Positions 16,290 to 26,336 of a stretch of 64,000 bases of DNA are shown piece after piece; within the stretch, counting starts at the first letter, position 1; each line of letters opens with the position of its first letter. Under the pieces are notes generated by a model. The model did not search any database, was not told the origin of the DNA, and saw nothing but the letters and a program-made list of their open reading frames with translations. Made by a program: the position numbers and the translations under genes. Where the stretch lies: contig CANKYU010000006.1 of assembly GCA_947488295.1 (NCBI GenBank), forward strand, positions 186,001 through 250,000, written 5' to 3'. This stretch comes from an uncultured Anderseniella sp. (GTDB lineage: Bacteria > Pseudomonadota > Alphaproteobacteria > Rhizobiales > Aestuariivirgaceae).

Positions 16290-18815
16290 ATGCTGCGACT
16301 TCTCAAATATCTGTTCAGTTTTGGTTTGGCGGTGTCTTTTGCGGTCGCACTGGCTGTAGGCTACATCATCTACGACACCTCCAAGACATTGCCGTCACAT
16401 GAGAGCCTGGCTCAGTACGAACCGCCGGTCATGACCCGCATCCATGCAGCCGACGGGTCGTTGTTGGCGGAATATGCCAAGGAGCGCCGGCTTTTTGTCC
16501 CTATTGACGCGGTGCCCAAAAAACTTGTCGAGGCAGTTACATCTGCCGAGGACAAGAATTTTTACCGGCACATGGGTGTTGATCCGGAAGCGCTTGCCAG
16601 AGCCGTCATTGTAAATGTAAGGGCCCGGCTGCAGGGCTCGAACCGCCGTCTGATCGGTGCGTCGACAATTACCCAGCAGGTCGCGAAAAACTTTCTGCTG
16701 ACCAATGAACGCACCATAACCCGCAAGTTGCGGGAGGCGCTGATCGCATTGCGCATGGAAAGTTCGTTCAGCAAGGACCAGATCCTTGAACTCTATCTCA
16801 ACGAGATTTTCCTGGGGCAGGGCTCTTACGGTGTTGCCGCCGCGTCGCTGAACTATTTCGGCAAGTCGTTGATCGAACTGGATCTGGCTCAGATCGCCTA
16901 TCTGGCTGCTTTGCCCAAGGGGCCGTCGAATTATCATCCCGTGCGCCATCGCGAGCGGGCAATTGAGCGCCGCAACTGGGTGCTGGAACGTATGTACGAC
17001 AACGGTTATGTGACCGAAGCAGAAATGAAGGAAGCCCAGGCCAAGGACATTGAAGTTACGCTTCGCCCATTTGGCGCCAAGCTGTTTGCAGCGGAATACT
17101 TTACTGAGGAAGCCAGGCAGGCCGTGGAACGGATTTACGGCAAGGAAGTTCTGCGCACCGGCGGTCTGTCCGTGCGAACAACCATTGACCCCAAACTGCA
17201 GATATTTGCCCGTCAGGCCCTGGCAGGCGGGCTTATCCAGTTTGACCGCAATCATGGCTGGCGTGGTCCCGTCGCCCGCATTGAAGTAAATGCGGACTGG
17301 CCGGTCGCTCTTGCCAAGATAAAGCCGCTGGGAGATGTCTACCCGTGGAAGCTGGCGGTTGTACTCGAAGTGAGCGATGACCAGGCGCGTATTGGATTGC
17401 GTCCGAAAAAGGTCGTCAAGGGCAAGACGCCGGAAGCCAAGCAGGCCGTGATCCCGTTGCAACACATGCTGTGGGCGCGGCAGCACAAGGGCATCAACAA
17501 GAACGGCAGAGTGCTCGGCGACAAGATAAAGTCTGCAACTGATGTGCTGAAGCCGGGTGACGTGGTGTACGCAACCGCGGCCGGGTCAGACAACAACTAT
17601 CATCTGGTCCAGATACCTGAAATCGATGGTGGAATGGTCGCGATGGACCCGCATACCGGCCGGGTACTGGCGCTGGCCGGTGGATTTTCCTACAGCCGCA
17701 GTCAGTTTGACCGGGTGACACAGGCAAAACGCCAACCGGGGTCTTCGATCAAGCCGTTTGTCTACGCTGCCGCCCTGGATAACGGCTACACACCTTCGTC
17801 AGTGGTTCTGGATGCGCCGGTGGAGATAAAGCTGCGCAGTGGCGAGACCTGGAAACCGTCCAACTACACCAAGAAGTTTTACGGTCCGTCGACATTGCGC
17901 CGCGGCATCGAGTTCTCGCGTAATGTCATGACGGTGCGCCTTGCACAGGACATGGGCATCAAGAAATTCAAGGGCCTGACCGAAAAGCTCGGCATCTACA
18001 ACAAACTGCCTGCGGTGCTCGCGACATCGCTTGGTTCGGGCGAAACATCCCTGCTGCGCATGACATCGGCCTATTCGGTGCTGGCAAACGGCGGCAAGAA
18101 GATCGAACCGACCATGCTGGACCGCATTCAGGACCGCTATGGTCGCACGGTATGGCGTCACGACAAGCGTGAGTGCACCCAGTGTAATGCCGCGGAGTGG
18201 ACCAATCAGCCGGAACCGGAATTTATCGAGAACCGGGAAGAAGTGATGAACCCGTACACGGCCTATCAGATCACCTCGATGCTGGAAGGGGTGGTGCAGC
18301 GTGGTACTGCCAAGAAACTTCAGCAGATCGGCAAGCCTATTGCAGGCAAAACCGGCACCACAAACGATGAACGCGATGCCTGGTTCATCGGGTATACGCC
18401 CGATCTCGTCGTCGGCGTATATGTTGGCTATGACCGGCCAAGGCCCATGGGCAAGGGCGAAACAGGCGGGTCGCTGGCAGCGCCCATTGTGGCAAGTTTC
18501 ATGAAGCTCGCCCTGAAAGACGTGTCCGCTACACCGTTTCGTGTGCCTTCTGGTGTCCGCTTGATCCCGATTGATCCGAAAAGCGGCAAGCGCGGCACCT
18601 ATGGCGAAAAAAATGTCATCCTTGAAGCGTTCAAGCCCGGCGAGCAGCCTCCTGAGCGCTCGCGACTGGTAACCGGCGGTGATGCGCTGGCAAGTTCCGG
18701 CATCAATGTCGGCGGCTACAACGATGCCGGTGGCATTGTCATTGACGGTGGCGACACCGGAACGGCCGCCGTGTCTGAAGGCGGGTTGACGACAGGTACC
18801 GGCGGCCTGTACTGA
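16290..18815 (+). CDS. mrcA: penicillin-binding protein 1A (glycosyltransferase/transpeptidase)
   Basis: 841 residues. One N-terminal membrane anchor (about 7-28). The GT51 glycosyltransferase has the catalytic Glu87 in TSAEDKNFYRHMG, plus STITQQVAKNFLL and LELYLNEIFLGQGSYG. An OB-like insert follows, then the transpeptidase with SSIK (Ser485, Lys488), SRN in EFSRNVMTV, and KTG at 687-689 in AGKTGTTNDERDAWFIG. It polymerises and cross-links peptidoglycan at the inner membrane's outer face. It lies after the amidase and before prfB, the usual order in Hyphomicrobiales. Confidence 0.96.
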   Translation: MLRLLKYLFSFGLAVSFAVALAVGYIIYDTSKTLPSHESLAQYEPPVMTRIHAADGSLLAEYAKERRLFVPIDAVPKKLVEAVTSAEDKNFYRHMGVDPEALARAVIVNVRARLQGSNRRLIGASTITQQVAKNFLLTNERTITRKLREALIALRMESSFSKDQILELYLNEIFLGQGSYGVAAASLNYFGKSLIELDLAQIAYLAALPKGPSNYHPVRHRERAIERRNWVLERMYDNGYVTEAEMKEAQAKDIEVTLRPFGAKLFAAEYFTEEARQAVERIYGKEVLRTGGLSVRTTIDPKLQIFARQALAGGLIQFDRNHGWRGPVARIEVNADWPVALAKIKPLGDVYPWKLAVVLEVSDDQARIGLRPKKVVKGKTPEAKQAVIPLQHMLWARQHKGINKNGRVLGDKIKSATDVLKPGDVVYATAAGSDNNYHLVQIPEIDGGMVAMDPHTGRVLALAGGFSYSRSQFDRVTQAKRQPGSSIKPFVYAAALDNGYTPSSVVLDAPVEIKLRSGETWKPSNYTKKFYGPSTLRRGIEFSRNVMTVRLAQDMGIKKFKGLTEKLGIYNKLPAVLATSLGSGETSLLRMTSAYSVLANGGKKIEPTMLDRIQDRYGRTVWRHDKRECTQCNAAEWTNQPEPEFIENREEVMNPYTAYQITSMLEGVVQRGTAKKLQQIGKPIAGKTGTTNDERDAWFIGYTPDLVVGVYVGYDRPRPMGKGETGGSLAAPIVASFMKLALKDVSATPFRVPSGVRLIPIDPKSGKRGTYGEKNVILEAFKPGEQPPERSRLVTGGDALASSGINVGGYNDAGGIVIDGGDTGTAAVSEGGLTTGTGGLY

Positions 18816-18871
18816 CCGGGCCCAATTCTTTCACCATCCGTAATTCAAAAATCTGGCCCGGAAAGTTTCAC

Positions 18872-20003
18872 ATGCGCGCAGAGATCGAGACACTTGTCGA
18901 CGAATTCAAGCAGTCTATTGGGCTGCTGAGGAGGCATCTTTGACTGGGATCAGGCACTACGCGACCTCGATCTGCTGAACGCACAGGCTGAAGATCCGGG
19001 TCTTTGGAACGATCCGGAAGAAGCCCAGCGGGTCATGCGCAAACGCCAGGATCTTGAAAGCCGCATCGGTACGGTTCGCCGTCTGGAACAGACCATTTCC
19101 GACAGTGTTGAACTGATCGAGCTGGGCGAGATGGAGAACGATCAATCGGTTATCGATGAGGCTGAAACCCAGATTCAGCAGTTGCAGCCCGAGATCGACA
19201 AGCTGGAAATCGAAACGCTGCTGTCGGGTGAAGCAGACAACAATGACAGCTTTCTGGAAGTGCATGCCGGTGCCGGCGGCACGGAAAGCCAGGACTGGGC
19301 GTCCATGCTGATGCGCATGTATACCCGCTGGGCCGAAAAGCAGGGTTACAAGGTTGAACTGATAGAAATGCATGACGGTGAGGAAGCGGGTATCAAGTCC
19401 GCGACCCTCAAGGTCAATGGCCACAACGCCTATGGCCGCCTGAAAACCGAAAGTGGCGTACATCGTCTGGTGCGGATTTCACCGTACGACTCCAATGCCC
19501 GCAGGCACACCTCGTTCGCATCCGTGTGGTCCTATCCGGAAGTGGACGATAATATCGAAATTGAAGTCAATGAAAGCGATTGCCGCATTGATACCTATCG
19601 GGCATCCGGTGCCGGGGGGCAGCATGTGAATACAACCGATTCAGCGGTTCGTATCACCCACGTACCGACGAACATCGTGGTGCAGTGCCAGAACGAAAGA
19701 TCACAGCACAAGAACCGGGCAACGGCATGGAACATGTTGCGTGCAAGACTGTATGAGCGTGAGCTGCAAATCCGGGAAGAGGCGGCCAGCGCCGAAGAGG
19801 CGACAAAAACCGATATTGGTTGGGGGCACCAGATCAGATCCTATGTCCTGCAGCCATACCAGCTCGTCAAGGATCTGCGGACAGGCCATGAGAGCACCAA
19901 TCCGTCTGCGGTGCTGGATGGCGATCTCAATGACTTCATAGAGGCGTCATTGGCTCAAAGAGTGCATGGTGGCGGACCGGACGAGGTTTCTGACATCGAA
20001 TAG
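18872..20003 (+). CDS. prfB: peptide chain release factor 2, with programmed +1 frameshift
   Basis: The coding sequence is 18872-18940 joined to 18942-20003 (about 376 residues). Translation starts at the ATG at 18872, meets an in-frame TGA at 18941 after 23 codons, and continues in the +1 frame as DWDQALRDLDLLN. The frameshift signal is canonical: AGGAGG at 18929-18934, CAT, CTT TGA C. RF2 terminates at UGA and UAA. The GGQ loop is in RASGAGGQHVNTTDSAV; the codon-recognition tripeptide reads SPY (VRISPYDSNARRHTSF) instead of the E. coli SPF, as is usual in alphaproteobacteria. RF2 levels are self-regulated because scarce RF2 favours the shift. Confidence 0.96.
18929..18944 (+). promoter_or_regulatory. 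prfB: prfB recoding site
   Basis: AGGAGG acts as an internal Shine-Dalgarno element 3 bases before CTT TGA C. The slip moves the peptidyl-tRNA from CUU to UUU, which puts GAC in the A site. All elements match the E. coli signal, although the leader peptide differs. Confidence 0.92.
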
Positions 20004-20074
20004 GCTGTCCTGAAGGTCGGCCCGTGGACCAAACCCCATGCAGTTCCGACGACTATGTGTGATGTCAGACGACT

Positions 20075-20647
20075 TTACTCTGCGGCCTTCGGCTTGCGCG
20101 CAGGCGGCTCTGAATAAACCGGATCGTCCTGGATATCATCAGTGCCCGGCAGGGAATACACATTCTCCTGGGGATAATGCTGGTCATAGACAGGGGGTGC
20201 GTAGTTTTGTCCCCAGCCACCGCTGGCATAACCCTGTTCCTGGTCGATCGGTTCAGACAACGGATCTTCCACGCGGCGTATCTTGCCGTCCACATGGGCA
20301 CCGTTTTCAATCGAAAGCGTCTGGTTGATGACATCGCCTTCAATATGGGCGCCTGCATAGATATGAATGTGAAGTGCACGTATCGGCCCGATCACCCGGC
20401 CACGAACAATGACTTCTTCCGCTGTAATGTCGCCATAGACAACGCCGTTGCCGTCCACAACCACGGCGCGCGCGCGCACGGTTCCGTTTATGGTGCCGTC
20501 AACTTGCAACTCGCCGCCGGTTGACACCGAGCCATCGATGACAAGGTCCAGAGACAAAAGCGATGGGCCGGAGCGGTGCCGCTGACGGCCTCCGCCAGTG
20601 TTCGCTCCGCTCTTTGGCGCTTTAGCGCGTGATTTCTTGAAAAACAT
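20075..20647 (-). CDS. bactofilin (polymer-forming cytoskeletal protein)
   Basis: 190 residues. A basic N-terminus (MFFKKSRAKA) is followed by a repetitive beta-helical core (about 30-135) with regularly spaced Gly and hydrophobics, such as ISTGGELQVDGTINGTVRA-like turns and VIRGRVIGPIRA-like turns, then a Pro/Tyr-rich tail. Bactofilins polymerise without nucleotide on the membrane and localise cell-wall enzymes. The start codon lies inside the end of the M23 peptidase gene (26-base overlap), so the two are co-translated; M23 peptidase-bactofilin pairs are widespread in Proteobacteria. Confidence 0.9.
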   Translation of the reverse strand: MFFKKSRAKAPKSGANTGGGRQRHRSGPSLLSLDLVIDGSVSTGGELQVDGTINGTVRARAVVVDGNGVVYGDITAEEVIVRGRVIGPIRALHIHIYAGAHIEGDVINQTLSIENGAHVDGKIRRVEDPLSEPIDQEQGYASGGWGQNYAPPVYDQHYPQENVYSLPGTDDIQDDPVYSEPPARKPKAAE

Positions 20648-21917
20648 CGCGGGCCTTCCAAAATCTAACAGGGTCTATTGCGCGGCCGCCCACGCGTGTT
20701 TCGTAATGAAGGTGCGGGCCCGTACTGCGACCTGTACTTCCAACTTTGCCTATTCTATCACCTGACTTGACCTTTTGGCCAGTGCGAACCGAAATTATAC
20801 TTAAATGCGCATATCGGCTGGTGATTCCGCCATCATGGCGCACCGTGACCATCTTGCCATATCCTCCTGCCCATCCTGCCTTGATGACCGTGCCGGGGGC
20901 AGTAACCCGGACCGGAGATCCTGTCGGGCCGCGAAAATCAATCCCCGAATGCATTGCGGGGCGTTTGCGGAACGGATCCTTGCGCAGACCGAAAGAACTG
21001 GACACTTTGTGGTCCGGGCCCATCGGCCTGGAGAGCGGCAGACGCGTGGTCTGAAATTTCAGGGTTTCCCAGCGGTCCAGTTGCGCTGACAGGTCAGACA
21101 CACTTTGTGCCAGTACTTTCGATCCCAGATCAGTCGCGCTTGCCGCAATGAACGGACCGCCAACCGCTTCGGGCTTGTATTTTGATGATTTCGCAAGTTT
21201 GTCGGCATTTATCCCAAGCGCCCTGTACACCTTGCCAAGCCGCGTTGTCCGGCCCGCAACATAGTCGGTGACCGTGCCCAGCAGCGCAGCTTCGCGGGCC
21301 TCCATCCGGGCCATGTATGCGCGCAATTCGACCAGAGGCGTCTCGGCTTCTTCGGGCGATGTGAAGTCAGAGGTGAATTTGCCGGCCGCGCGAGGTGACA
21401 TTGTCATGCCCGCTGTTTGGATATCCGGGTCTGCCTGCGGTGACAGGTTTCCTTTTTGCTGCCGGTTGGTGCCTTTCGGCCCCGGCAACCATCCCTGCTG
21501 AAAGAAATCCGCCAATTGCTGATGACGGTCCACGAGCCGGTCATGTTCAAACCGCACCTCATCAACTTTGGCAAGATAGGTTTTCTGGTCCAGCAGCAGC
21601 CGTCTGTTCAGTTTGTCGATCGTGGAACGCATCTCTCCAATTCGATCTTCATATTCCAGCCGCGCACGATACTGATTGCGCTCCTTCAGAGCCAGGACCT
21701 GATCCTTGAAGGCGACGTTCACCGTGGCATAGGCGACCCAGAAAAGGCCGACTGTGAAAGCGAAAATCACGGCAACCTGGACCCAGGGCCGAAGTGTAAT
21801 GAATTGGACTTCACCTTCGGAGCGCAGATAAATCTGCCGTTCACGAAACGCATACGCCATCCGGGAAAACAATCCACGCGGTTGACGCCCCCCTCTATGC
21901 CGCCGTGTATTACGCAT
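20622..21917 (-). CDS. M23-family (LytM) peptidoglycan endopeptidase
   Basis: 431 residues. An Arg-rich cytosolic N-terminus, one membrane segment (about 47-67), a coiled coil (about 75-140), then a C-terminal M23 domain with MHSGIDFRGPTG (about 320), RYAHLSIISV and HLHYETRVGG (about 400), the zinc His/Asp/His set. It cuts peptide cross-bridges in the periplasm. It overlaps the bactofilin gene that follows; in several bacteria the partner bactofilin positions such an enzyme to shape the cell, so a role in local wall remodelling is likely. Confidence 0.92.
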   Translation of the reverse strand: MRNTRRHRGGRQPRGLFSRMAYAFRERQIYLRSEGEVQFITLRPWVQVAVIFAFTVGLFWVAYATVNVAFKDQVLALKERNQYRARLEYEDRIGEMRSTIDKLNRRLLLDQKTYLAKVDEVRFEHDRLVDRHQQLADFFQQGWLPGPKGTNRQQKGNLSPQADPDIQTAGMTMSPRAAGKFTSDFTSPEEAETPLVELRAYMARMEAREAALLGTVTDYVAGRTTRLGKVYRALGINADKLAKSSKYKPEAVGGPFIAASATDLGSKVLAQSVSDLSAQLDRWETLKFQTTRLPLSRPMGPDHKVSSSFGLRKDPFRKRPAMHSGIDFRGPTGSPVRVTAPGTVIKAGWAGGYGKMVTVRHDGGITSRYAHLSIISVRTGQKVKSGDRIGKVGSTGRSTGPHLHYETRVGGRAIDPVRFWKARDVFQEITR

Positions 21918-22074
21918 AAGCCCTCCCTGCCTTGGGCCAAACCAAAAATACTGTCGCGATCACCGTTTTTGCCTCAGCAGCGTCGCCGGTTTGTGGTTCG
22001 ATTATGAACATCGCAATGGAAAGTTCAACTCATCTGATGGCAATGAGTGTTTGCGGATTTGCACATGACAATGA

Positions 22075-22548
22075 TCAGTTGAGCGCTTCGGCGGCTTTCA
22101 GGACTTCCTCGGCATGACCGGCTACTCTGACCTTGCGCCATACCCGGGCGATATCGCCGTTCGCATCAATCAGGAATGTAGACCGCTCAATGCCGAAATA
22201 CTTGCGCCCATACATGGCCTTTTGAACCCACACGCCGAACGCTTTCAATGTGTCCAGTTCCGGGTCGGAACCCAGCGTGATGCCCAGATCATGCTTGGCA
22301 ATGAACTTGTCATGCTTTTGAGCCGGATCCGCGGAAATGCCGACAATAGTGGTATCTGCTGCCTCAAAAGCAGGCTTCAATTGAGTGAAGGCGATTGCCT
22401 CCTTGGTACAACCCGGTGTGTCATCCTTGGGGTAAAAGTATATTACCGCCTTGCGTCCCTTGAGATCGTTGCTGGAAATCCGTGAAGATGCATTAGCGTC
22501 AAGATCGAATTTCGGCATCGCCTGACCTGATTCTAGTAAACTGCTCAT
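22075..22548 (-). CDS. bcp: thioredoxin-dependent peroxiredoxin, BCP/PrxQ type
   Basis: 157 residues from the ATG at 22548; a TTG two codons upstream (22554) is an alternative. The peroxidatic cysteine is in FYPKDDTPGCTKEAIAFTQL. The resolving cysteine that E. coli BCP has five residues later is absent (Ile/Ala there), so it probably works as a 1-Cys type or uses another thiol. It reduces hydroperoxides in the cytosol. It is transcribed away from the AsmA-like gene across about 250 bases with no other gene. Confidence 0.92.
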   Translation of the reverse strand: MSSLLESGQAMPKFDLDANASSRISSNDLKGRKAVIYFYPKDDTPGCTKEAIAFTQLKPAFEAADTTIVGISADPAQKHDKFIAKHDLGITLGSDPELDTLKAFGVWVQKAMYGRKYFGIERSTFLIDANGDIARVWRKVRVAGHAEEVLKAAEALN

Positions 22549-22804
22549 CGCCAAAGAAACTTCCCTGTTAAATAGTTGATAAAGGTCTGATTATTTATAC
22601 TCTTTGACGGTGAAATTGGGTTTTTTGTAGATGGTCTGGCGATTTTTGCAGCAGCTTGCATAAGCACATGATACTAGGTCACAATTGGGCCTTAAGCGGA
22701 TGCAAGGTGGTTGCTACGACCTCCATGCTTGTGTGGAGGGGACTGATAATCGCTGGGACTAGCGGTTCTGGAGCTTTGCTACCGGAACAGAAAAGAGCGG
22801 AAAC

Positions 22805-25800
22805 TTGGCCAGCCGGGCATTAAAAGGCATAGCCTGGGTTACAGCTGCACTTGCCGTGACACTTATCGCGGCGGTGCTTTATGTCGTGGTCGCACTGTCT
22901 TCCGGACCGCTCAGCGTTGGTTTTCTGACGGATGTGGTGGAAGACAGGGTCTCTGACTCGATCCCCGGCCTGAAGGTCGAACTGGGCGGGGTTGTGATTG
23001 AGCGCGGCAGCAATGGCGGGCATCCGACATTGCGGCTGGCCAAGGTCCGGCTGACCGATACCAGCGGCAATCTGGTTGCACGCGCGCCGCGCGCCGCGAT
23101 TTCTGTTGATATCGGCGAAATCCTGACCGGAAACGTGAAGCCCAAGAAACTCGAACTGATTGGCGCCCGCATTCTGGCCAGACGCGATGCCGACGGCAAT
23201 ATTGCGATGGGGTTTTCCGCTGAAAATGAAACGACCGGCAAGTCTGATGTCGGTACACCCTCGACAGAAACCTACGTTCAACCCGACAGCAAGGACAATG
23301 GCTCCACCCGCTCAATCGTCGAAACGATCAACAGCCTGTTGCAGAACAAGAGCAATGATCCGGGCACCAGATCGCTTGAGGCGATCGAGGTCACCGAGGC
23401 GCAAATCTCGTTCAAGGACGAAATTCAGAATCAGCTTTGGGTTTCTCCCCGGGCCAACCTCCGGTTCAAGAAGGCCGACGGGGGCTTTGCACTGTTCATG
23501 GATGCCGACATCTCCGCAGACGGCCCGACCTGGCGCACGGAGGTACTGACGACCTATCGCACTGATTCCAGCGTGTTCAAGGTCATCGCCAAGGTCGACG
23601 GTGTCACGCCTGCCGATGTTGCCCGCAAATTGTTCGCCTTCAATCAGCTCGCCAATATCAACCTGCCCATGTCAGGTGAGATGGAGTTTTCACTCTCCGA
23701 CAAGGGAGAGATGCTGGCAGGCGCGGGGGTCTTGTCTGTGAAGGCGGGCAAAGTATCGTTCCCGGGCTACATCTCGGATCCCGTACTGATTGATGAAGGA
23801 TTGCTGCGGCTGAAATTCGAGCCTGAGACAGGCCATCTCTCCATTGATGACTCGACCCTTGTGATCCGCGGCACGGAAGCTCGTTTCAGCGGCCGGTTTG
23901 TACCGGTTCGCAACGAACAGCAGGAAGTGATTGCGGCAAACATCGAACTGGACGCGCAAAACGTCCATATCGACACTCCCAATGCAGGGGCTGATCGCAG
24001 CATAATCGACCAGTTCAAGCTCAAGGGCCAGGCTTTGTTCGACGAGCAGCGCTTCCTCATTGACGACCTGCTTGTTTTGTCCAGCGATGGTGGCGTCAGG
24101 GTTCGCGGGCAATTCGTTGCAGATGGAGATGCGGTCGGTGTGTACATGGCGGGCCGCGGACGATCGCTTCGTTATGACCTGATACGCAAGCTGTGGCCGC
24201 CGGTCATCGCCGCGCAGTCGCGCAAATGGTATCGGGAAAACGTTCGAGCCGGCATCGTCGAAGATGCTGAGTTCAGGGTTAAGCTGTCAGGTGACCAGAT
24301 CAATAACGCACTGGAAGGCAAGCCATTGCCGGTTGATGCGGTTGACCTGAAGTTCAATGCTTCGGGTGTTGAGTTCACCTACGCCGATGACCTGCCTCCG
24401 ATGATCAACGCAGACGGGCGGTTTCATCTGACTGGCCAGGTGTTCGATATCGAGGTCGGAAAAGGTGCGATCCCGCTGCCATCTGGTAACTCCCTTAGTG
24501 TTACCGGCGGTAATATGCAGATCACGGAACTCGCTCTGCCGATTTCTCCGGCGACCTTGACTTTGAAGCTGGAAAGCGATGTTGGCGGATTTCACGAGTA
24601 CGCGGACCTCCCGCCACTGGCGCTGGTCAGCGATTCAAGCTTCGACCTGAAATCAGTAAGTGGACGCGGGCTGGTCAGTCTCAACCTGGCAATGCCTCTG
24701 AAACCCGGCATCACCTCTTCGGATTTCGCCGTGTCGGCAACAGCGAAACTGAGTGATGGACAGATAAAGAATGCCATTGAGGGCATCGATATCAACAATG
24801 CGCAGATCGACCTGCTTCTGGATGACACCGTCATTACTGGCAAGGGGACGGCCACGCTGGGAGAGAAAGCTGCCCAGCTGACGTGGCGCCGACCGCTCAG
24901 CAAAAGTGCAAATGCTGATGAGGACATGACGATTTCGGCAACTCTGACTGATGCAGACAGGCAGAAACTCGGCATTGAACTGGACCCGTTTCTGATTGGT
25001 CCGACAAAGCTGAAGGTGTCCATGGTGCGTCGTGGCGCGCAGATCATTTCTGCAAAGGTGGATGCTGACCTGTCTAAGGCATCCATGGCGGTCGATGCGA
25101 TCGGCTGGTCCCGGGCGCCAACCAAGAAAACCAGAGCCACCTTCACGGTGAACATGAACGACAGCAAGTTCATCGTGCTCGATGACCTGTCGATCACCGG
25201 TGGGCAGTTGAAGATACTTGGCAAGGTGCGCATAAACCGGAAAACAAGCAGCCTGCATGATGGCTCGTTCCCGAGATTCATTCTCAGCGAAACAAACCGG
25301 CTGGCGCTGGAAATCGACAATTCTTCCGGTTCGTATCAGTTGGGAGTGGGAGGCGCCAGTCTGGATGCCAGGCCGCTGATTTCCCGCATGATGTCCAGTA
25401 AGGTCGGAGGCAGCAGCAGCCTGAAGGAACCGCCGGTTTCCATCAATACGAACATCAGCCGAATTTATGTTCACCGGGGCGAGGTAATCAACAATCTGCA
25501 AGGCAGCCTGGTGACATCCGGTGGTGCGGTGCAGTCAGCGAAAATTTCCGGCAAGCATCAAAACGGTGCGCCGATCACCATGCACATTATCAGGGACAAT
25601 AACGGACAGCGGCGCATGCGGGTAACCGGCAGCGACGCTGGCGGAACCCTTCGCGCAACCAACCTTTATTCCAAGATTTCAGGCGGTACCATAGATTTCG
25701 GAGCCATATTGGGAAATCCGGGGCAGGGCGCGATCCAACGCGGCCTGCTGGAAGTGCGTAACTTCTCAGTTCAGAATGAGGCTGCGCTGTCGCAGATTGA

Positions 25801-26305
25801 CAACACGACCCGTCGTGCCGGACGCGGAACCGGTCCGAGACCAAACCGGTTGCAGTTATCACGGCTGTCGGTGCCGTTTTCGGTCGACAACAGTTTTGTT
25901 CGTATCGGTGATGCGCTGGTTCAGGGCCCCGACATCGGGGCATCGGCACAGGGCATTATTCGCAAGAACGATCTTGCCATGGATATTGGCGGCACAATTA
26001 TTCCCGCCTATGCCCTGAACTCGGCTATCTCAAATGTACCAGTGCTCGGTGACGTGCTTACAGGCGGCAGGGGCCAGGGTGTGTTTGGCTTGAACTTTGC
26101 CCTGAAGGGCTCCATGAACCGGCCCCGCTTTCTGGTCAATCCGGTTTCAGCCATTGCGCCGGGAATTCTCCGGAACCTGCTGCAATTTGGTGGCGGCCAG
26201 AACAATTCCGATGGTACTGCTCGCGGTACCCGCCGACAGCGCGGGTCGGGTCTGCAGCCTGGAAATCAGCGGGTGCGCCAACAACAGCTGCAATCCACAA
26301 AGTAG
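22805..26305 (+). CDS. large AsmA-like/YhdP-type envelope protein
   Basis: 1166 residues from a TTG start at 22805 (no ATG fits nearby; AGCGG lies just before). One N-terminal membrane anchor (about 7-33), then a very long beta-rich periplasmic region with repeated IxGxLKIxGKVRIN-like segments, a DUF3971/AsmA-2-type middle and a C-terminal AsmA-like part ending in a low-complexity RRQRGSG tail. Proteins of this type (YhdP, TamB, AsmA) form grooves that move phospholipids between membranes. Assignment is by architecture; the specific lipid role is inference. Flanked by bcp and tyrS. Confidence 0.82.
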   Translation: MASRALKGIAWVTAALAVTLIAAVLYVVVALSSGPLSVGFLTDVVEDRVSDSIPGLKVELGGVVIERGSNGGHPTLRLAKVRLTDTSGNLVARAPRAAISVDIGEILTGNVKPKKLELIGARILARRDADGNIAMGFSAENETTGKSDVGTPSTETYVQPDSKDNGSTRSIVETINSLLQNKSNDPGTRSLEAIEVTEAQISFKDEIQNQLWVSPRANLRFKKADGGFALFMDADISADGPTWRTEVLTTYRTDSSVFKVIAKVDGVTPADVARKLFAFNQLANINLPMSGEMEFSLSDKGEMLAGAGVLSVKAGKVSFPGYISDPVLIDEGLLRLKFEPETGHLSIDDSTLVIRGTEARFSGRFVPVRNEQQEVIAANIELDAQNVHIDTPNAGADRSIIDQFKLKGQALFDEQRFLIDDLLVLSSDGGVRVRGQFVADGDAVGVYMAGRGRSLRYDLIRKLWPPVIAAQSRKWYRENVRAGIVEDAEFRVKLSGDQINNALEGKPLPVDAVDLKFNASGVEFTYADDLPPMINADGRFHLTGQVFDIEVGKGAIPLPSGNSLSVTGGNMQITELALPISPATLTLKLESDVGGFHEYADLPPLALVSDSSFDLKSVSGRGLVSLNLAMPLKPGITSSDFAVSATAKLSDGQIKNAIEGIDINNAQIDLLLDDTVITGKGTATLGEKAAQLTWRRPLSKSANADEDMTISATLTDADRQKLGIELDPFLIGPTKLKVSMVRRGAQIISAKVDADLSKASMAVDAIGWSRAPTKKTRATFTVNMNDSKFIVLDDLSITGGQLKILGKVRINRKTSSLHDGSFPRFILSETNRLALEIDNSSGSYQLGVGGASLDARPLISRMMSSKVGGSSSLKEPPVSINTNISRIYVHRGEVINNLQGSLVTSGGAVQSAKISGKHQNGAPITMHIIRDNNGQRRMRVTGSDAGGTLRATNLYSKISGGTIDFGAILGNPGQGAIQRGLLEVRNFSVQNEAALSQIDNTTRRAGRGTGPRPNRLQLSRLSVPFSVDNSFVRIGDALVQGPDIGASAQGIIRKNDLAMDIGGTIIPAYALNSAISNVPVLGDVLTGGRGQGVFGLNFALKGSMNRPRFLVNPVSAIAPGILRNLLQFGGGQNNSDGTARGTRRQRGSGLQPGNQRVRQQQLQSTK

Positions 26306-26336
26306 ATTGCTGCCTGGTCAGGAATGCAATCCGGAA

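Noticed and set aside
16395..17486. Open frame of 363 codons opposite mrcA
   Set aside because: Antisense shadow of a well-supported PBP1a; no motif.
24653..25501. Open frame of 282 codons opposite the AsmA-like gene
   Set aside because: Antisense shadow, no recognisable domain.
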